A stretch of 64,000 bases of DNA from Bowmanella denitrificans (GCF_002887595.1 NZ_PEBU01000005.1:1-64000); one strand, 5' to 3'; numbered from the stretch's first letter, positions 54,911 to 63,591 are shown. A program made the numbers and translations. Notes: a model not told the origin generated them from the sequence alone.

Positions 54911-56803
54911 ATGAATCCAATTGGACGTCGCCTGAAACGCGGCAAACTCATCAGTATTTTGGCAACTATTATTACCATGACATCCTGTTCACCCGCTTCA
55001 CAGCCTGACGGCAAACTCAGTGATACGCAACTGCGCGATGACTTAGCGCAAAAAATCATGATCGATCTGCGCTACTACTGCGGGGATAACACCGAATCCG
55101 GCAAATGCCGTACCCCCATGACCGCACTGCCAGACGACCTGGCCGCGCTTATTCGCGATACCGGCATTGGCGGGGTGATTCTGTTTGCCGATAACCTAGT
55201 GGATATCCCGCAGATGGTCAGGCTTAACCGCGCTATGCAACACGCGGCCAGCCAGTCCCAGAGCGGCCAGCCGCTGTTTATCAGCCTTGACCAGGAAGGT
55301 GGCCGCGTAGCCAGGGTGCCGCGTCATTTGGGCACGGCTTTTTCCGGCAACATGGCTATAGGGGCAACCTACCTTGAACAGGGTGTTGAATACGCCAGAG
55401 CCACTGGCACGGTATTAGGCAAAGAGCTTAAAACCCTGGGTTTCAATGTTAATCATGCCCCTACCGTGGATGTTAACGTTAACCCGAACAACCCGGTGAT
55501 TAATGTCCGTTCATTCGGCGAAGACGCCGAGATGGTCGCCGAGCTGGGTATTGCCCAAATGCAGGCCATGCAAGAACAGGGAGTCATTGGCACCCTGAAA
55601 CACTTCCCTGGTCATGGCGACACCGCAGTTGACAGTCATACCGGTCTGCCTTTGGTAGAACACGACAGGGAAACCATCGACCATGTAGATTTGCTGCCAT
55701 TTCGCCGTGCCATCGAACAGGGTCTGGTAGAAACCATTATGACCGCCCACATTCAATACCCGGCGCTGGATGACTCGAAGTTGGCAAGCAAAACCGGTGA
55801 GATGATCCTACGCCCGGCCACTCTGTCACGCACCATACTCACAGACTTACTGCGCAACGAGCTTGGCTTTAAAGGCCTGATTGTTACCGATGCCATGGAT
55901 ATGGCCGGTATCTCCCATTTCTTTGAACCCACCCAGGCAGTGATCGAAACCTTTAAGGCCGGTACCGATATGGTGTTGATGCCCATTCGCCTGCATACCC
56001 CGGAAGAAATCAAACAACTGCCTAAGCTGATTGATGATTTGCTGGCAGCAGTGAAATCCGGTGAATTGTCGGCCGATGAAATTCATCTTTCTGCCGAACG
56101 TATCAGAGCCAGTAAAGCCAAGTACGTACAAGCCGACAACCGGGATGAAAGTACCGCTATTGCCAATGCCGAGTCCATTGTCGGTGCCCCGGCCCATAAG
56201 CAGCTTGAGCAAGCCTTGTCCGACGCTTCTTTAACAAAAGTGCGTGGTAACAATAACTTGCTCCCCTTGGGCCAGACAATTCGGTCCGTGCACTTAGTGA
56301 TGCCCGACAGAGGTAAATGCCTGGCAATGCAGCAGGCACTTAGCCGCAACCTGCCAGACCTTATCAGCAGTTGTGCCAGCCTGCAGGGCTTTGACACAGA
56401 GATAAACCAACAGGCCATGAGCAAGGCCGATATGTTACTGGTGGCCAGCATCACCCCGGCACAAAGTGCGGTGGAACGCGGCGGTATGGAAGACATGAGC
56501 CTGGTCAGGGCCGATGCACTGGACCATCAAAGCCAGCAAGCGCTGATTCCGCAATTGATTCAACAAGCTAAACAAGCGGGTAAGGCCGTGACTTTTGTTA
56601 GTTTGCGTGCGCCCTATGAAGTTGAATGGCTGGCACAGGATGCCGATCTGGTTCTGGCAACCTACGCATACAACAGCCACATACTGCCAGGTACAGAGGA
56701 TAATCCGCAGGTATATGGCCCGGCTTTTGAGTCGCTGGCGCGTTTCCTGGCCGGAAAAATCCAGGCCAAAGGCCACTTGCCTGTCACAGTGGGTCGGGAT
56801 TAA
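54911..56803 (+). CDS. nagZ: beta-N-acetylhexosaminidase NagZ, exported two-domain form
   Basis: 630 residues, GH3 family. Catalytic TIM barrel with SLDQEGGRVARV, the signature KHFPGHGDTAVDSH (Asp241-His243 general acid dyad) and nucleophile Asp327 in IVTDAMDM. A second alpha/beta domain (residues about 430-625) makes it as long as Bacillus NagZ, not the ~340-residue cytosolic enterobacterial form. An N-terminal hydrophobic segment with Cys26 (ITMTSCS) looks like a lipobox, with a less usual Met at -3. It would release GlcNAc from wall fragments outside the cytoplasm. GGAG ribosome site. Confidence 0.9.
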   Translation: MNPIGRRLKRGKLISILATIITMTSCSPASQPDGKLSDTQLRDDLAQKIMIDLRYYCGDNTESGKCRTPMTALPDDLAALIRDTGIGGVILFADNLVDIPQMVRLNRAMQHAASQSQSGQPLFISLDQEGGRVARVPRHLGTAFSGNMAIGATYLEQGVEYARATGTVLGKELKTLGFNVNHAPTVDVNVNPNNPVINVRSFGEDAEMVAELGIAQMQAMQEQGVIGTLKHFPGHGDTAVDSHTGLPLVEHDRETIDHVDLLPFRRAIEQGLVETIMTAHIQYPALDDSKLASKTGEMILRPATLSRTILTDLLRNELGFKGLIVTDAMDMAGISHFFEPTQAVIETFKAGTDMVLMPIRLHTPEEIKQLPKLIDDLLAAVKSGELSADEIHLSAERIRASKAKYVQADNRDESTAIANAESIVGAPAHKQLEQALSDASLTKVRGNNNLLPLGQTIRSVHLVMPDRGKCLAMQQALSRNLPDLISSCASLQGFDTEINQQAMSKADMLLVASITPAQSAVERGGMEDMSLVRADALDHQSQQALIPQLIQQAKQAGKAVTFVSLRAPYEVEWLAQDADLVLATYAYNSHILPGTEDNPQVYGPAFESLARFLAGKIQAKGHLPVTVGRD

Positions 56804-56811
56804 TCCCGACC
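56792..56811 (+). terminator. palindrome over the nagZ stop
   Basis: GGTCGGGATTAATCCCGACC is a perfect 20-base palindrome covering the TAA stop. There is no T tract, so it probably reduces rather than ends transcription into nagX. Confidence 0.4.
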
Positions 56812-56865
56812 TGCTAACAGAATAAAGGTCAGCCCAACACATAACAGTAACAAGGGAAAGCCAAT

Positions 56866-58059
56866 ATGCTAAGCCGCTACGCAAACAACATCCTAAACGG
56901 GCTGCCAGCTAACCGACTGCTTGCCATTGACGCGTTTCGCGGTTTAACCATAGTGGCCATGATCCTGGTAAACAATCCAGGCAGTTGGAGCCATGTGTAC
57001 GCTCCCTTGTTACATGCCAAGTGGCATGGCTGGACACCCACGGATCTGATCTTTCCGTTCTTTGTATTTATCGTCGGCTTGTCGATAAAAATTGCCATTG
57101 ACCGGCAACTGGATGCTGGTCAAGCTCGCTTGCCGATCATTCGCCACGCCATGGCCAGAATGCTGAAGCTGGTATTATTGGGCTGGTTTCTGGCACTGTT
57201 TTTCTACAACTTCCGGGATCCTTCCTTTAGCTGGATAGACGACAAACTGTTGTCCATGCGCATTCCCGGCGTACTGCAACGGCTTGGTCTGGTGTATTTT
57301 TTTACCGTGCTGATCGTGCTGTACTGGCGCACCACCGGGCGTATTATCTGGGCCTTGTTGCTGGCGCTGGGATACTGGGCCATGCTGGCCTGGGTGCCCT
57401 ACAGCGACGGCCAGGGCCATCAGTATCAGGGGTTGTATGCATACGGCAATAACCTGGCCTCCTGGGTCGATCATATGGTGTTGGGGGCCGCTCATGTGTA
57501 TGACAAAAAAGCCACACCGTTTGTAATGGACCCTGAAGGTATCCTGAGCACTTTGCCGGCCATTGCGGGTTGTCTGAGCGGGGTACTGGCCGGTCAGTTT
57601 CTGATGAATAACCAGCTGCCATTGCTTCGCCGTATCACTGTTTTGCTTTTGGTCGGTCTTACCGCCGTAATTGTTAGTGAAGCCTGGCACAGTATTCTGC
57701 CCATCAACAAAGCCTTATGGACACCAAGTTTTGTGCTGCTGTCCAGCGGTTATGCCTGCCTGGTGCTTGGCCTGTGTCTTTGGCTTATCGACCACAAAGG
57801 AATTAAAGCCTGGACCGCACCTTTTGTGGTATTCGGCGCAAATGCCATTGCCTTTTATATGTTCGCTGCCATCGTGGCCAGACTGCTGCTGATGTTCAGT
57901 GTGGGGGAAGCCAGTCTCAAGGGCTGGTTGTACACCACACTGTTCCAGCCGCTATTTGGCAATTACAACGGCTCACTGGCCTTTGCCCTGACCTTTCTGG
58001 CGGTTTCCTATGCAATGATGCATTGGATGTACAAAAAGGGCTGGTTCTGGAAGGTGTAG
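56866..58059 (+). CDS. nagX: NagX-type membrane protein (DUF5009/YeiB-like)
   Basis: 397 residues with about ten membrane helices. The N-terminus LLAIDAFRGLTIVAMILVNNPG and HAKWHGWTPTDLIFPFFVFIVGLSI identify the NagX/HGSNAT-like group of membrane acyltransferases. In Shewanella, NagX belongs to GlcNAc and chitin utilisation gene sets; its exact reaction is unknown. The gene follows nagZ by 62 bases with a good GGGA site, consistent with an amino-sugar role. Confidence 0.88.
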   Translation: MLSRYANNILNGLPANRLLAIDAFRGLTIVAMILVNNPGSWSHVYAPLLHAKWHGWTPTDLIFPFFVFIVGLSIKIAIDRQLDAGQARLPIIRHAMARMLKLVLLGWFLALFFYNFRDPSFSWIDDKLLSMRIPGVLQRLGLVYFFTVLIVLYWRTTGRIIWALLLALGYWAMLAWVPYSDGQGHQYQGLYAYGNNLASWVDHMVLGAAHVYDKKATPFVMDPEGILSTLPAIAGCLSGVLAGQFLMNNQLPLLRRITVLLLVGLTAVIVSEAWHSILPINKALWTPSFVLLSSGYACLVLGLCLWLIDHKGIKAWTAPFVVFGANAIAFYMFAAIVARLLLMFSVGEASLKGWLYTTLFQPLFGNYNGSLAFALTFLAVSYAMMHWMYKKGWFWKV

Positions 58060-58086
58060 TCGTGACCAGTTTCGACAAGGAACAAT

Positions 58087-58518
58087 ATGGAAGCGAATGG
58101 TATCAGCCTGCCCAGAGCATTGAAGTTATTTTTTCTGAGTGTCACTGTCATTTCGGTGCTATTGGTTGGCCTGCTGCTGGGCTTCTTCTGGCTGCTCGGC
58201 CAGGGTATGTGTGGCAATCACCTTTTTAGTCAGACAATATCACCAGATGGTCGTCATAAAGTGGTGGTTTTTGAGCGAAGCTGCGGTGCTAGTACAGGCT
58301 TTTCCACCCACCTTTCCTTAATTAAAAGTGAAGACAACTTAGCCAATGACAGCGGCAATATTCTAATCCTAAAGGGCCATCCTGATGAGGTCGCACCGAC
58401 GCTATCCTGGCTAAACAATCATCAGGTAAAAATTCATCACAGACTCAATGGCAAAGAATACAAAGCAGAGCAGCAATGGTCCAGCAACCGCCATATCCAA
58501 ATTCAGTATCTTCACTAA
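58087..58518 (+). CDS. small membrane-anchored protein, DUF5412-like
   Basis: 143 residues. One membrane helix at about residues 14-38 (FFLSVTVISVLLVGLLLGFFWLL), then an exposed domain with SPDGRHKVVVFERSCGASTGFSTHLSLI, which resembles DUF5412-type proteins. Cysteines at about 42 and 66 may pair. Function unknown. It follows nagX by 27 bases but looks unrelated to wall sugar use. Confidence 0.7.
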   Translation: MEANGISLPRALKLFFLSVTVISVLLVGLLLGFFWLLGQGMCGNHLFSQTISPDGRHKVVVFERSCGASTGFSTHLSLIKSEDNLANDSGNILILKGHPDEVAPTLSWLNNHQVKIHHRLNGKEYKAEQQWSSNRHIQIQYLH

Positions 58519-58538
58519 AAATTGAGAGCTTACATTAG

Positions 58539-58805
58539 ATGGAATGTTGTCAGTTACTAAAGTATAACTTGGATGATTCAAGGTCGCCGTTAAACTATAA
58601 CGAGGTATTTCGGGACTATTATTTTGACTTGAAAGGTATGCAGGCGGTTCAATCAATTAAGTACTGCCCGTTTTGCGCCACGCCATTGCCTGAACAATTA
58701 GCTGAGCAATGGTTTGAAGAGCTGGAAAAACTGGGATTGGAGCCTGGCGATGACCTGCCCGAAGCCCTTCGCAGCGATAGATGGTGGAAAGACAAAAATC
58801 TCTGA
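58539..58805 (+). CDS. small DUF6980-like protein
   Basis: 88 residues, cytoplasmic. N-terminal MECCQ and the later YCPFCATPLPEQLAEQWFEELEKLG give two CxxC-like cysteine pairs (CC and CPFC), suggesting zinc binding; the ending SDRWW and overall pattern fit DUF6980. Function unknown. It lies 20 bases after the DUF5412-like gene, so the two are probably co-transcribed, ending at the terminator 58829-58854. Confidence 0.75.
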   Translation: MECCQLLKYNLDDSRSPLNYNEVFRDYYFDLKGMQAVQSIKYCPFCATPLPEQLAEQWFEELEKLGLEPGDDLPEALRSDRWWKDKNL

Positions 58806-58828
58806 TCCCACTGGATTAACGCAGCTAT

Positions 58829-58854
58829 ACAAGGCCGGTTATGTCCGGCCTTGT
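58829..58854 (+). terminator. intrinsic terminator
   Basis: Stem ACAAGGCCGG / CCGGCCTTGT with a six-base loop, followed by GTTT, 23 bases past the DUF6980-like stop. Confidence 0.75.
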
Positions 58855-58986
58855 GTTTAGAAACAGCCCATCGATTCAGGCATAAGTCTATGGTCTTTAT
58901 TGATTTGCGCTATGCAGCCTTTCTGAATGCACCGATAACAGCCCGTTTCCTTCGCTTATATGCAATAACCGCAGAAAGGCGTTAAA

Positions 58987-59027
58987 CAAAAAAAGGGCGG
59001 AAGTCCGAGTATTCGTCCATTCCGCCC
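58987..59027 (-). terminator. orphan minus-strand intrinsic terminator
   Basis: On the minus strand GGGCGGAA / TTCCGCCC is followed by seven T (plus-strand A run 58987-58994). No minus-strand gene lies upstream of it, so it may end a small RNA made from about 59050-59390. Confidence 0.65.
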
Positions 59028-59270
59028 CGAGAGGGCAAGTTTTGCAGAATCTAGCGACATCCTGCCGCCAGTTCACACAATTCAACAAACAACAACAAGT
59101 GAAAGAATAATTAATCATAAAAATATTGCAAGTTTATGAAATATTTTATTCCAAATTAATTCTTTGTGACTGAACCCGGGCAGTTCGTCACAGGCTTGGC
59201 AAAAAGCCTTACGTGTCAGACAGATGTTTTAAATTTCACATAACCTCACAACCTAGATATCCTAAATCAC

Positions 59271-59285
59271 ATAGCCCATGGCTAT
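59271..59285. promoter_or_regulatory. candidate LysR-type operator
   Basis: ATAGCC-CAT-GGCTAT, a dyad with the T-N11-A spacing of LysR-type sites, about 110 bases upstream of the DUF1445 gene. A LysR gene ends the same locus. Confidence 0.4.
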
Positions 59286-59393
59286 ATGCTGAGCAAAAAC
59301 ATGCAATAGTCTGTTGGCAGTAATACCGCAGAATTACGTTATATTGCCGCCGTTAGTCCACAATACGTTTAGACGTCTTTGCCAGGAGTTATC

Positions 59394-60194
59394 TTGACCA
59401 CAGAGCACAATACGAAACTGAACCCATTGCAGTTGCGGCAATTAATTCGAAACGGCGGACACCGGGGGAATACGTCTGGACTGGCTCCGGGTTATGTGCA
59501 ATGTAACCTGGCGATATTGCCCGCTGACTATGCCGATGAGTTTTTGCGCTTTTGTCAGTTAAATCCTAAACCCTGCCCGATAATCGCCATGGCGGATCAA
59601 CCCGGTGCGTATTTACTGCCCCAGGTGGGCACAGATGTGGATATTCGCACCGACGTACCGGCTTATGAAATCTTTGAGCATGGTCAACATACACAGCGGG
59701 TGCATGACTTAATCTCAGTGTGGCGCGACGATCTGGTGACTTTTATGCTGGGCTGCTCTTTTTCCTTTGAAGAAGCCCTGCTGGCAGACGGACTGGAAGT
59801 ACGTAATATCTCAGAAAAGGTCAATGTGCCGATGTATCGCACTAACATTGCCTGCCAACGAGCCGGCCGTTTTGGCGGCAATATGGTGGTCAGCATGCGC
59901 CCGATGAAAGCCGCAGATGCTATTCGAGCCATCCAGATTTGCAGTCGTTTCCCCTCCGTACACGGGGCGCCGGTGCATCTTGGCGATCCCAGTCAGATTG
60001 GCATAACTGATATTCATCAGCCGGATTTTGGCGATGCAGTTAGTCTTAGTGCAGACGAATTGCCGGTATTCTGGGCTTGTGGTGTGACACCACAATTGGC
60101 CATACAACATGCTAAGCCCCCTTTTTGTATTACTCACAGCCCCGGTTGCATGCTGGTCACTGACCTGCTCAACAGCCGGCTGTCTATTCTGTAG
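59394..60194 (+). CDS. DUF1445 (D-glutamate cyclase-like) protein
   Basis: 266 residues. Motifs [63 protein letters not shown] and MVVSMRPM place it in DUF1445, also called the putative hydro-lyase/PF07286 group. In the mammalian enzyme DGLUCY, a domain of this type is joined to a DUF4392 domain and the protein makes 5-oxo-D-proline from D-glutamate. Here the DUF4392 partner is a separate gene at the other end of the same operon. Start TTG 59394 has AGGAG six bases upstream; a TTG 15 bases earlier does not. Confidence 0.88.
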   Translation: MTTEHNTKLNPLQLRQLIRNGGHRGNTSGLAPGYVQCNLAILPADYADEFLRFCQLNPKPCPIIAMADQPGAYLLPQVGTDVDIRTDVPAYEIFEHGQHTQRVHDLISVWRDDLVTFMLGCSFSFEEALLADGLEVRNISEKVNVPMYRTNIACQRAGRFGGNMVVSMRPMKAADAIRAIQICSRFPSVHGAPVHLGDPSQIGITDIHQPDFGDAVSLSADELPVFWACGVTPQLAIQHAKPPFCITHSPGCMLVTDLLNSRLSIL

Positions 60195-60202
60195 GCCAGT
60201 TT

Positions 60203-60922
60203 ATGCTGCTCAATTGTGATTTAGGCGAAAGTTTCGGTAACTGGAAAATGGGCCTGGACGATGAGGTCATGCCCTATATCGACCAGGCTAATATTGCCTG
60301 CGGATTCCACGCTGGCGATCCAGACGTGATGCAGCGCACCTTGCTACAGGCTAAAAAACATGGCGTACAGATCGGTGCGCATCCAGCCTATCGCGATCTG
60401 CAAGGCTTCGGTCGCCGCTCTATGTCATTGCATCGTCAGGAAATAATCAATCTACTGCATTATCAGGTAGGTGCACTGGCCGCCATGGCCGAGGTACAGG
60501 GTATGCGCCTCAGCTATGTCAAGCCGCATGGCGCTTTGTATAACGATATGATGGCAAAGACCGAGGTATTTGACGCCGTTAACGAAGCCATGGCCACCTT
60601 TTCACAACCACTGAAACTGATGCTGCTGGCCACTCAGGATGCGCAGAAATTTCAGGCGGCAGCGAAGGTTGAACTGTTGTTTGAAGCCTTTGCCGACCGG
60701 CGTTATCAGGATAACGGCCAGCTCACCCCGCGCAGTCACCCCGACGCCGTGCTGGACGGCGAGCAAACCCTGCAACAAGTGAAGCTACTGGTAGAAGAAG
60801 GTGTGGTGATCACCCAAAGCGGTAAGAAACTGGCCCTGCACGCTGATACACTCTGCGTGCATGGTGACAATGCCCATGCCGTAGCGATGGTCAGACAGAT
60901 CCGGGACATCTTGCCACAATGA
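60203..60922 (+). CDS. pxpA: 5-oxoprolinase subunit A
   Basis: 239 residues, LamB/YcsF family. LLNCDLGESFGNWKMGLDDEVMPYIDQANIACGFHAGDP is the family's N-terminal signature, followed by GAHPAYRDLQGFGRRSM and YVKPHGALYNDM. With PxpB and PxpC it forms the ATP-dependent 5-oxoprolinase that opens 5-oxoproline to glutamate. It starts 8 bases after the DUF1445 gene and overlaps pxpB by ATGA. Confidence 0.95.
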   Translation: MLLNCDLGESFGNWKMGLDDEVMPYIDQANIACGFHAGDPDVMQRTLLQAKKHGVQIGAHPAYRDLQGFGRRSMSLHRQEIINLLHYQVGALAAMAEVQGMRLSYVKPHGALYNDMMAKTEVFDAVNEAMATFSQPLKLMLLATQDAQKFQAAAKVELLFEAFADRRYQDNGQLTPRSHPDAVLDGEQTLQQVKLLVEEGVVITQSGKKLALHADTLCVHGDNAHAVAMVRQIRDILPQ

Positions 60923-61632
60923 GTCAATATCCCCGCATCGAAGCAGCCAGTGAAAATAGTCTGATTCTGTATCTGGGCGCGCAAACAGGGCCCCAAACAG
61001 CACAGCGGATTGCTTCCCTGTTACCACTGTTGCAAAACGGCTTTGCAGAGCATCTGATTGATCTGACTCCGTCCTATCACTCCATTTTAATTCAGTATGA
61101 TTGTTATGCGTTGGATCATTTCCAGGCCATGGCCATATTGAACGCCGTGCTGGCCATGCCAGAATCAGCAACTAAACAGGCTGGTAAAGCTGTGGAGCTG
61201 CCGGTTTACTACAGCGAGCAAAGTGGACCAGATCTAGCCAAGCTGGCTAAGCAGGCCGGGTTGTCGGTACAGGATGTGATAAGGCTGCACCAGGATGCCG
61301 AATACCGGGTGTATGCCATTGGCTTTGCCCCCGGCTTTGCCTACCTGGGCGAGGTGGACAAACGCATTGCCGCACCACGCCTGGCCACCCCGCGCAAACG
61401 CGTACCCAAAGGTGCAGTCGCCATAGCGGATCGTCAGACAGCAGTATATCCGGCAGCTTCTCCCGGTGGATGGAATCTGATAGGCCTTTGCCCCACCCCC
61501 ATGTTTAATCCAACCCAACCTCCTTTTATGCCAGTTGAGGTGGGAGACAGGGTGCGCTTTCGGGCGGTGGATAAACATGAGTATATTGCCCTGGGTGGTG
61601 ATATCGCTCTGCTGACAGGAGAGTGCAACTGA
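60919..61632 (+). CDS. pxpB: 5-oxoprolinase subunit B (KipI-like)
   Basis: 237 residues. The allophanate-hydrolase subunit 1 domain has YAIGFAPGFAYLGEVD, AAPRLATPRKRVPKGAVAIADRQTAVYPAASPGGW and a C-terminal VEVGDRVRFRAV. Partner of PxpC; homologous to Bacillus KipI. Overlaps both neighbours (ATGA with pxpA, TGATG with pxpC), so all three are coupled. Confidence 0.95.
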   Translation: MSQYPRIEAASENSLILYLGAQTGPQTAQRIASLLPLLQNGFAEHLIDLTPSYHSILIQYDCYALDHFQAMAILNAVLAMPESATKQAGKAVELPVYYSEQSGPDLAKLAKQAGLSVQDVIRLHQDAEYRVYAIGFAPGFAYLGEVDKRIAAPRLATPRKRVPKGAVAIADRQTAVYPAASPGGWNLIGLCPTPMFNPTQPPFMPVEVGDRVRFRAVDKHEYIALGGDIALLTGECN

Positions 61633-62576
61633 TGTTCACCGTACTGAAAGCGGGTCTGATGACGTTACTGACCGATGCCGGTCGTTTTGGTCAGGCTAAG
61701 CTGGGACTCACTCAAGGCGGTCCGATGGACCCTTTCGCGTTTGAATTGGCCAATTATCTGGTGGGTAATCAAAGTGATAGCACCGCACTGGAGATGACCT
61801 TAGGCGGTTTGCATCTGAAAACCGACCTGACCACCTGGGTTTGCGTGAGTGGCGCGCCCTTAAATTGGCGCATTGATGACGTTCAACAGCCCATGTGGCA
61901 AAGCGTGCAGGTCAGGGCCGGACAAACGATTGAACTGGACGTGCCAGAAACCGGACTGCGCAGCTATCTGGCGGTTGCCGGTGGCTTTGCCATTGCGCCC
62001 AGCTTTGGCAGCACCACCACGGTGCTAAGAGAAGGTATCGGCGGGCTGGATGGTAACAAGCTCAAAGTGGATGATCAACTTTGTGTCGGGCCTATGCATG
62101 CTACCCTACGCAAACAGGCGCTACCCGAAACAGCGATTCCACAGTATCAACAGGAACTGGTATTGCGTTTGATTCCGGCCTATCAATATCAGGAATTTTC
62201 CGCCGCCAGTCGCGCCTTGTTTTTTACCAGTACCTATGAAGTCAGCCATCAGGCCGATCGTATGGGCTATCGATTGCAGGGACAGAAAGTGCCAAGCCAG
62301 ACCACCAACATGTTGTCTGAAGGTATTGCTTTGGGCGCCGTTCAGATACCCGCAGATGGCCAACCCATTGTACTGCTGAATGACCGGCAAACCATCGGCG
62401 GCTACCCTAAAATCGGCTCGGTTTTGTCACTGGACTGCGCCAAATTAGCGCAGTGCAGGCCCGGCGGCAAAATCAGTTTCGAGCCTATCAGTATGGAGCA
62501 AGCACATAATCTGATGCTGCTGAGCAGAAGCCGCAAGCAAAATTTACTGGCCAGGCTGGACAGTATCCATGGTTGA
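61632..62576 (+). CDS. pxpC: 5-oxoprolinase subunit C (KipA-like)
   Basis: 314 residues. Allophanate-hydrolase subunit 2 domain with LMTLLTDAGRFGQAKLGLTQGGPMDPFAFELANYLVGN, ALEMTLGG, YEVSHQADRMGYRLQG, EGIALGAVQIPADGQPIVLLNDRQTIGGYPKIGSVLSLD-type sequence. The ATG overlaps the pxpB stop (TGATG) and has GGAG nine bases upstream; a GTG nine bases earlier is less likely. Ends with an 8-base overlap into the DUF4392 gene. Confidence 0.95.
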   Translation: MFTVLKAGLMTLLTDAGRFGQAKLGLTQGGPMDPFAFELANYLVGNQSDSTALEMTLGGLHLKTDLTTWVCVSGAPLNWRIDDVQQPMWQSVQVRAGQTIELDVPETGLRSYLAVAGGFAIAPSFGSTTTVLREGIGGLDGNKLKVDDQLCVGPMHATLRKQALPETAIPQYQQELVLRLIPAYQYQEFSAASRALFFTSTYEVSHQADRMGYRLQGQKVPSQTTNMLSEGIALGAVQIPADGQPIVLLNDRQTIGGYPKIGSVLSLDCAKLAQCRPGGKISFEPISMEQAHNLMLLSRSRKQNLLARLDSIHG

Positions 62577-63411
62577 TGCATTGCTCCCCCTTAGCCGCCG
62601 CATTGAAGATCTGCTGGTTAGCCGCAACATCCGTGGCATGCAACATCTGCAGGCAGCACTGCGACCAGGCTATTTACTGCGCGCCGCCATGCTGCTGGAC
62701 AAACACCCTGGTACTATTCTGATTGGTACCGGTTTTCCGGTTACTCATACCTTTGAGACAGATGGCCCGGTGGGTGCGATTGCTTTGTATAACGCGTTAT
62801 CCGAGTTGTCTTATCAACCTGTGTTGGTCTGTGGTGAGCCGTTGTACAGTGCCCTGAATACAGATTTTCGTTGTATTCGCATTCGTGACAACGACCTAGC
62901 CCAGGCCAGACTGGAAACCCGGCAGGTCTTGGACAGCTATCGCCCCAGTCTGGTGCTCTGCATAGAGCGGCCGGGACTCAGTGCTGATGGCCGTTACTAC
63001 AATATGCGTAAAGAAGACATCAGCGAGCGTTGCGCCTGTTTTGATTACTTCCTCACCGATGCGGCCTGCCCAAGCATTGCCATTGGCGACGGCGGCAATG
63101 AAATTGGCATGGGTAAAGTGTTACACGCCATGGACCCGTTGAATATCATCCCCAGTGTCACTGACTGCGACGAGTTAATCGTTGCCGATGTGTCTAATTG
63201 GGCCGCCTACGGCATTCTGGCTATGCTGGGAACCTTGCGGGGTTTGGATTTATTAGCATCCATTGACCCACAGCAAATACTCAGCTTTCTGTCCAGCCGG
63301 GGCAGTGTTGACGGTGTAACCCGCCAGAATACCCTGACCGAAGATAGCCTGTGTTTTAGTGCTGGCGTAGAACTGATCCAACAAATCCGCCAGATTCAGT
63401 GCCAGGGCTGA
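62569..63411 (+). CDS. DUF4392 (D-glutamate cyclase C-terminal-like) protein
   Basis: 280 residues. Motifs LIGTGFPVTHTFETDGPVGAIALYNAL, VLCIERPGLSADGRYYNMRKEDI, YFLTDAACPSIAIGDGGNEIGMGKV and SNWAAYGILAML identify DUF4392 (PF14336), the domain that forms the C-terminal part of mammalian DGLUCY. It overlaps pxpC by 8 bases, so it is made with the oxoprolinase. The cell would thus hold both DGLUCY halves as separate proteins around PxpABC. Activity on D-glutamate is inferred. Confidence 0.9.
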   Translation: MVDALLPLSRRIEDLLVSRNIRGMQHLQAALRPGYLLRAAMLLDKHPGTILIGTGFPVTHTFETDGPVGAIALYNALSELSYQPVLVCGEPLYSALNTDFRCIRIRDNDLAQARLETRQVLDSYRPSLVLCIERPGLSADGRYYNMRKEDISERCACFDYFLTDAACPSIAIGDGGNEIGMGKVLHAMDPLNIIPSVTDCDELIVADVSNWAAYGILAMLGTLRGLDLLASIDPQQILSFLSSRGSVDGVTRQNTLTEDSLCFSAGVELIQQIRQIQCQG

Positions 63412-63463
63412 CTGCCGCTCCGCTGCCATTGCAATGGATTGCAGGTTATTCGCGGCCTTTTTT
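63411..63463 (+). terminator. possible terminator of the 5-oxoproline operon
   Basis: GCGGCC followed by six T (63452-63463) can pair weakly with TGCCGC near 63413 across a long loop that includes the palindrome CCATTGCAATGG. The T run is convincing and the stem is not. Confidence 0.4.
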
Positions 63464-63591
63464 ATTCAGACTGTCGCGAATAGCCTTCCAGTTTTCACAT
63501 CGACACAATAAAATATTCCGCATTCCGCGACGAATAACGAATGAATATTCTTTGCCTGCATGAGGTAAAGTCAACTAAGGAGTGGGGACTT

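Larger units (their letters stand above)
58855..59393. other. 539-base gap with hairpins and possible small RNA
   Basis: No convincing protein gene. It contains a minus-strand terminator (58987-59027), two adjacent stem-loops at 59165-59192 (TGTGACTGAAC / GTTCGTCACA) and 59192-59209 (AGGCTT / AAGCCT), and the dyad at 59271-59285. The last 150 bases should carry the promoter of the 5-oxoproline operon. Confidence 0.55.

Noticed and set aside
58897-59118. 73-codon minus-strand ORF
   Set aside because: It runs through a strong terminator and has no ribosome site or protein-like pattern.
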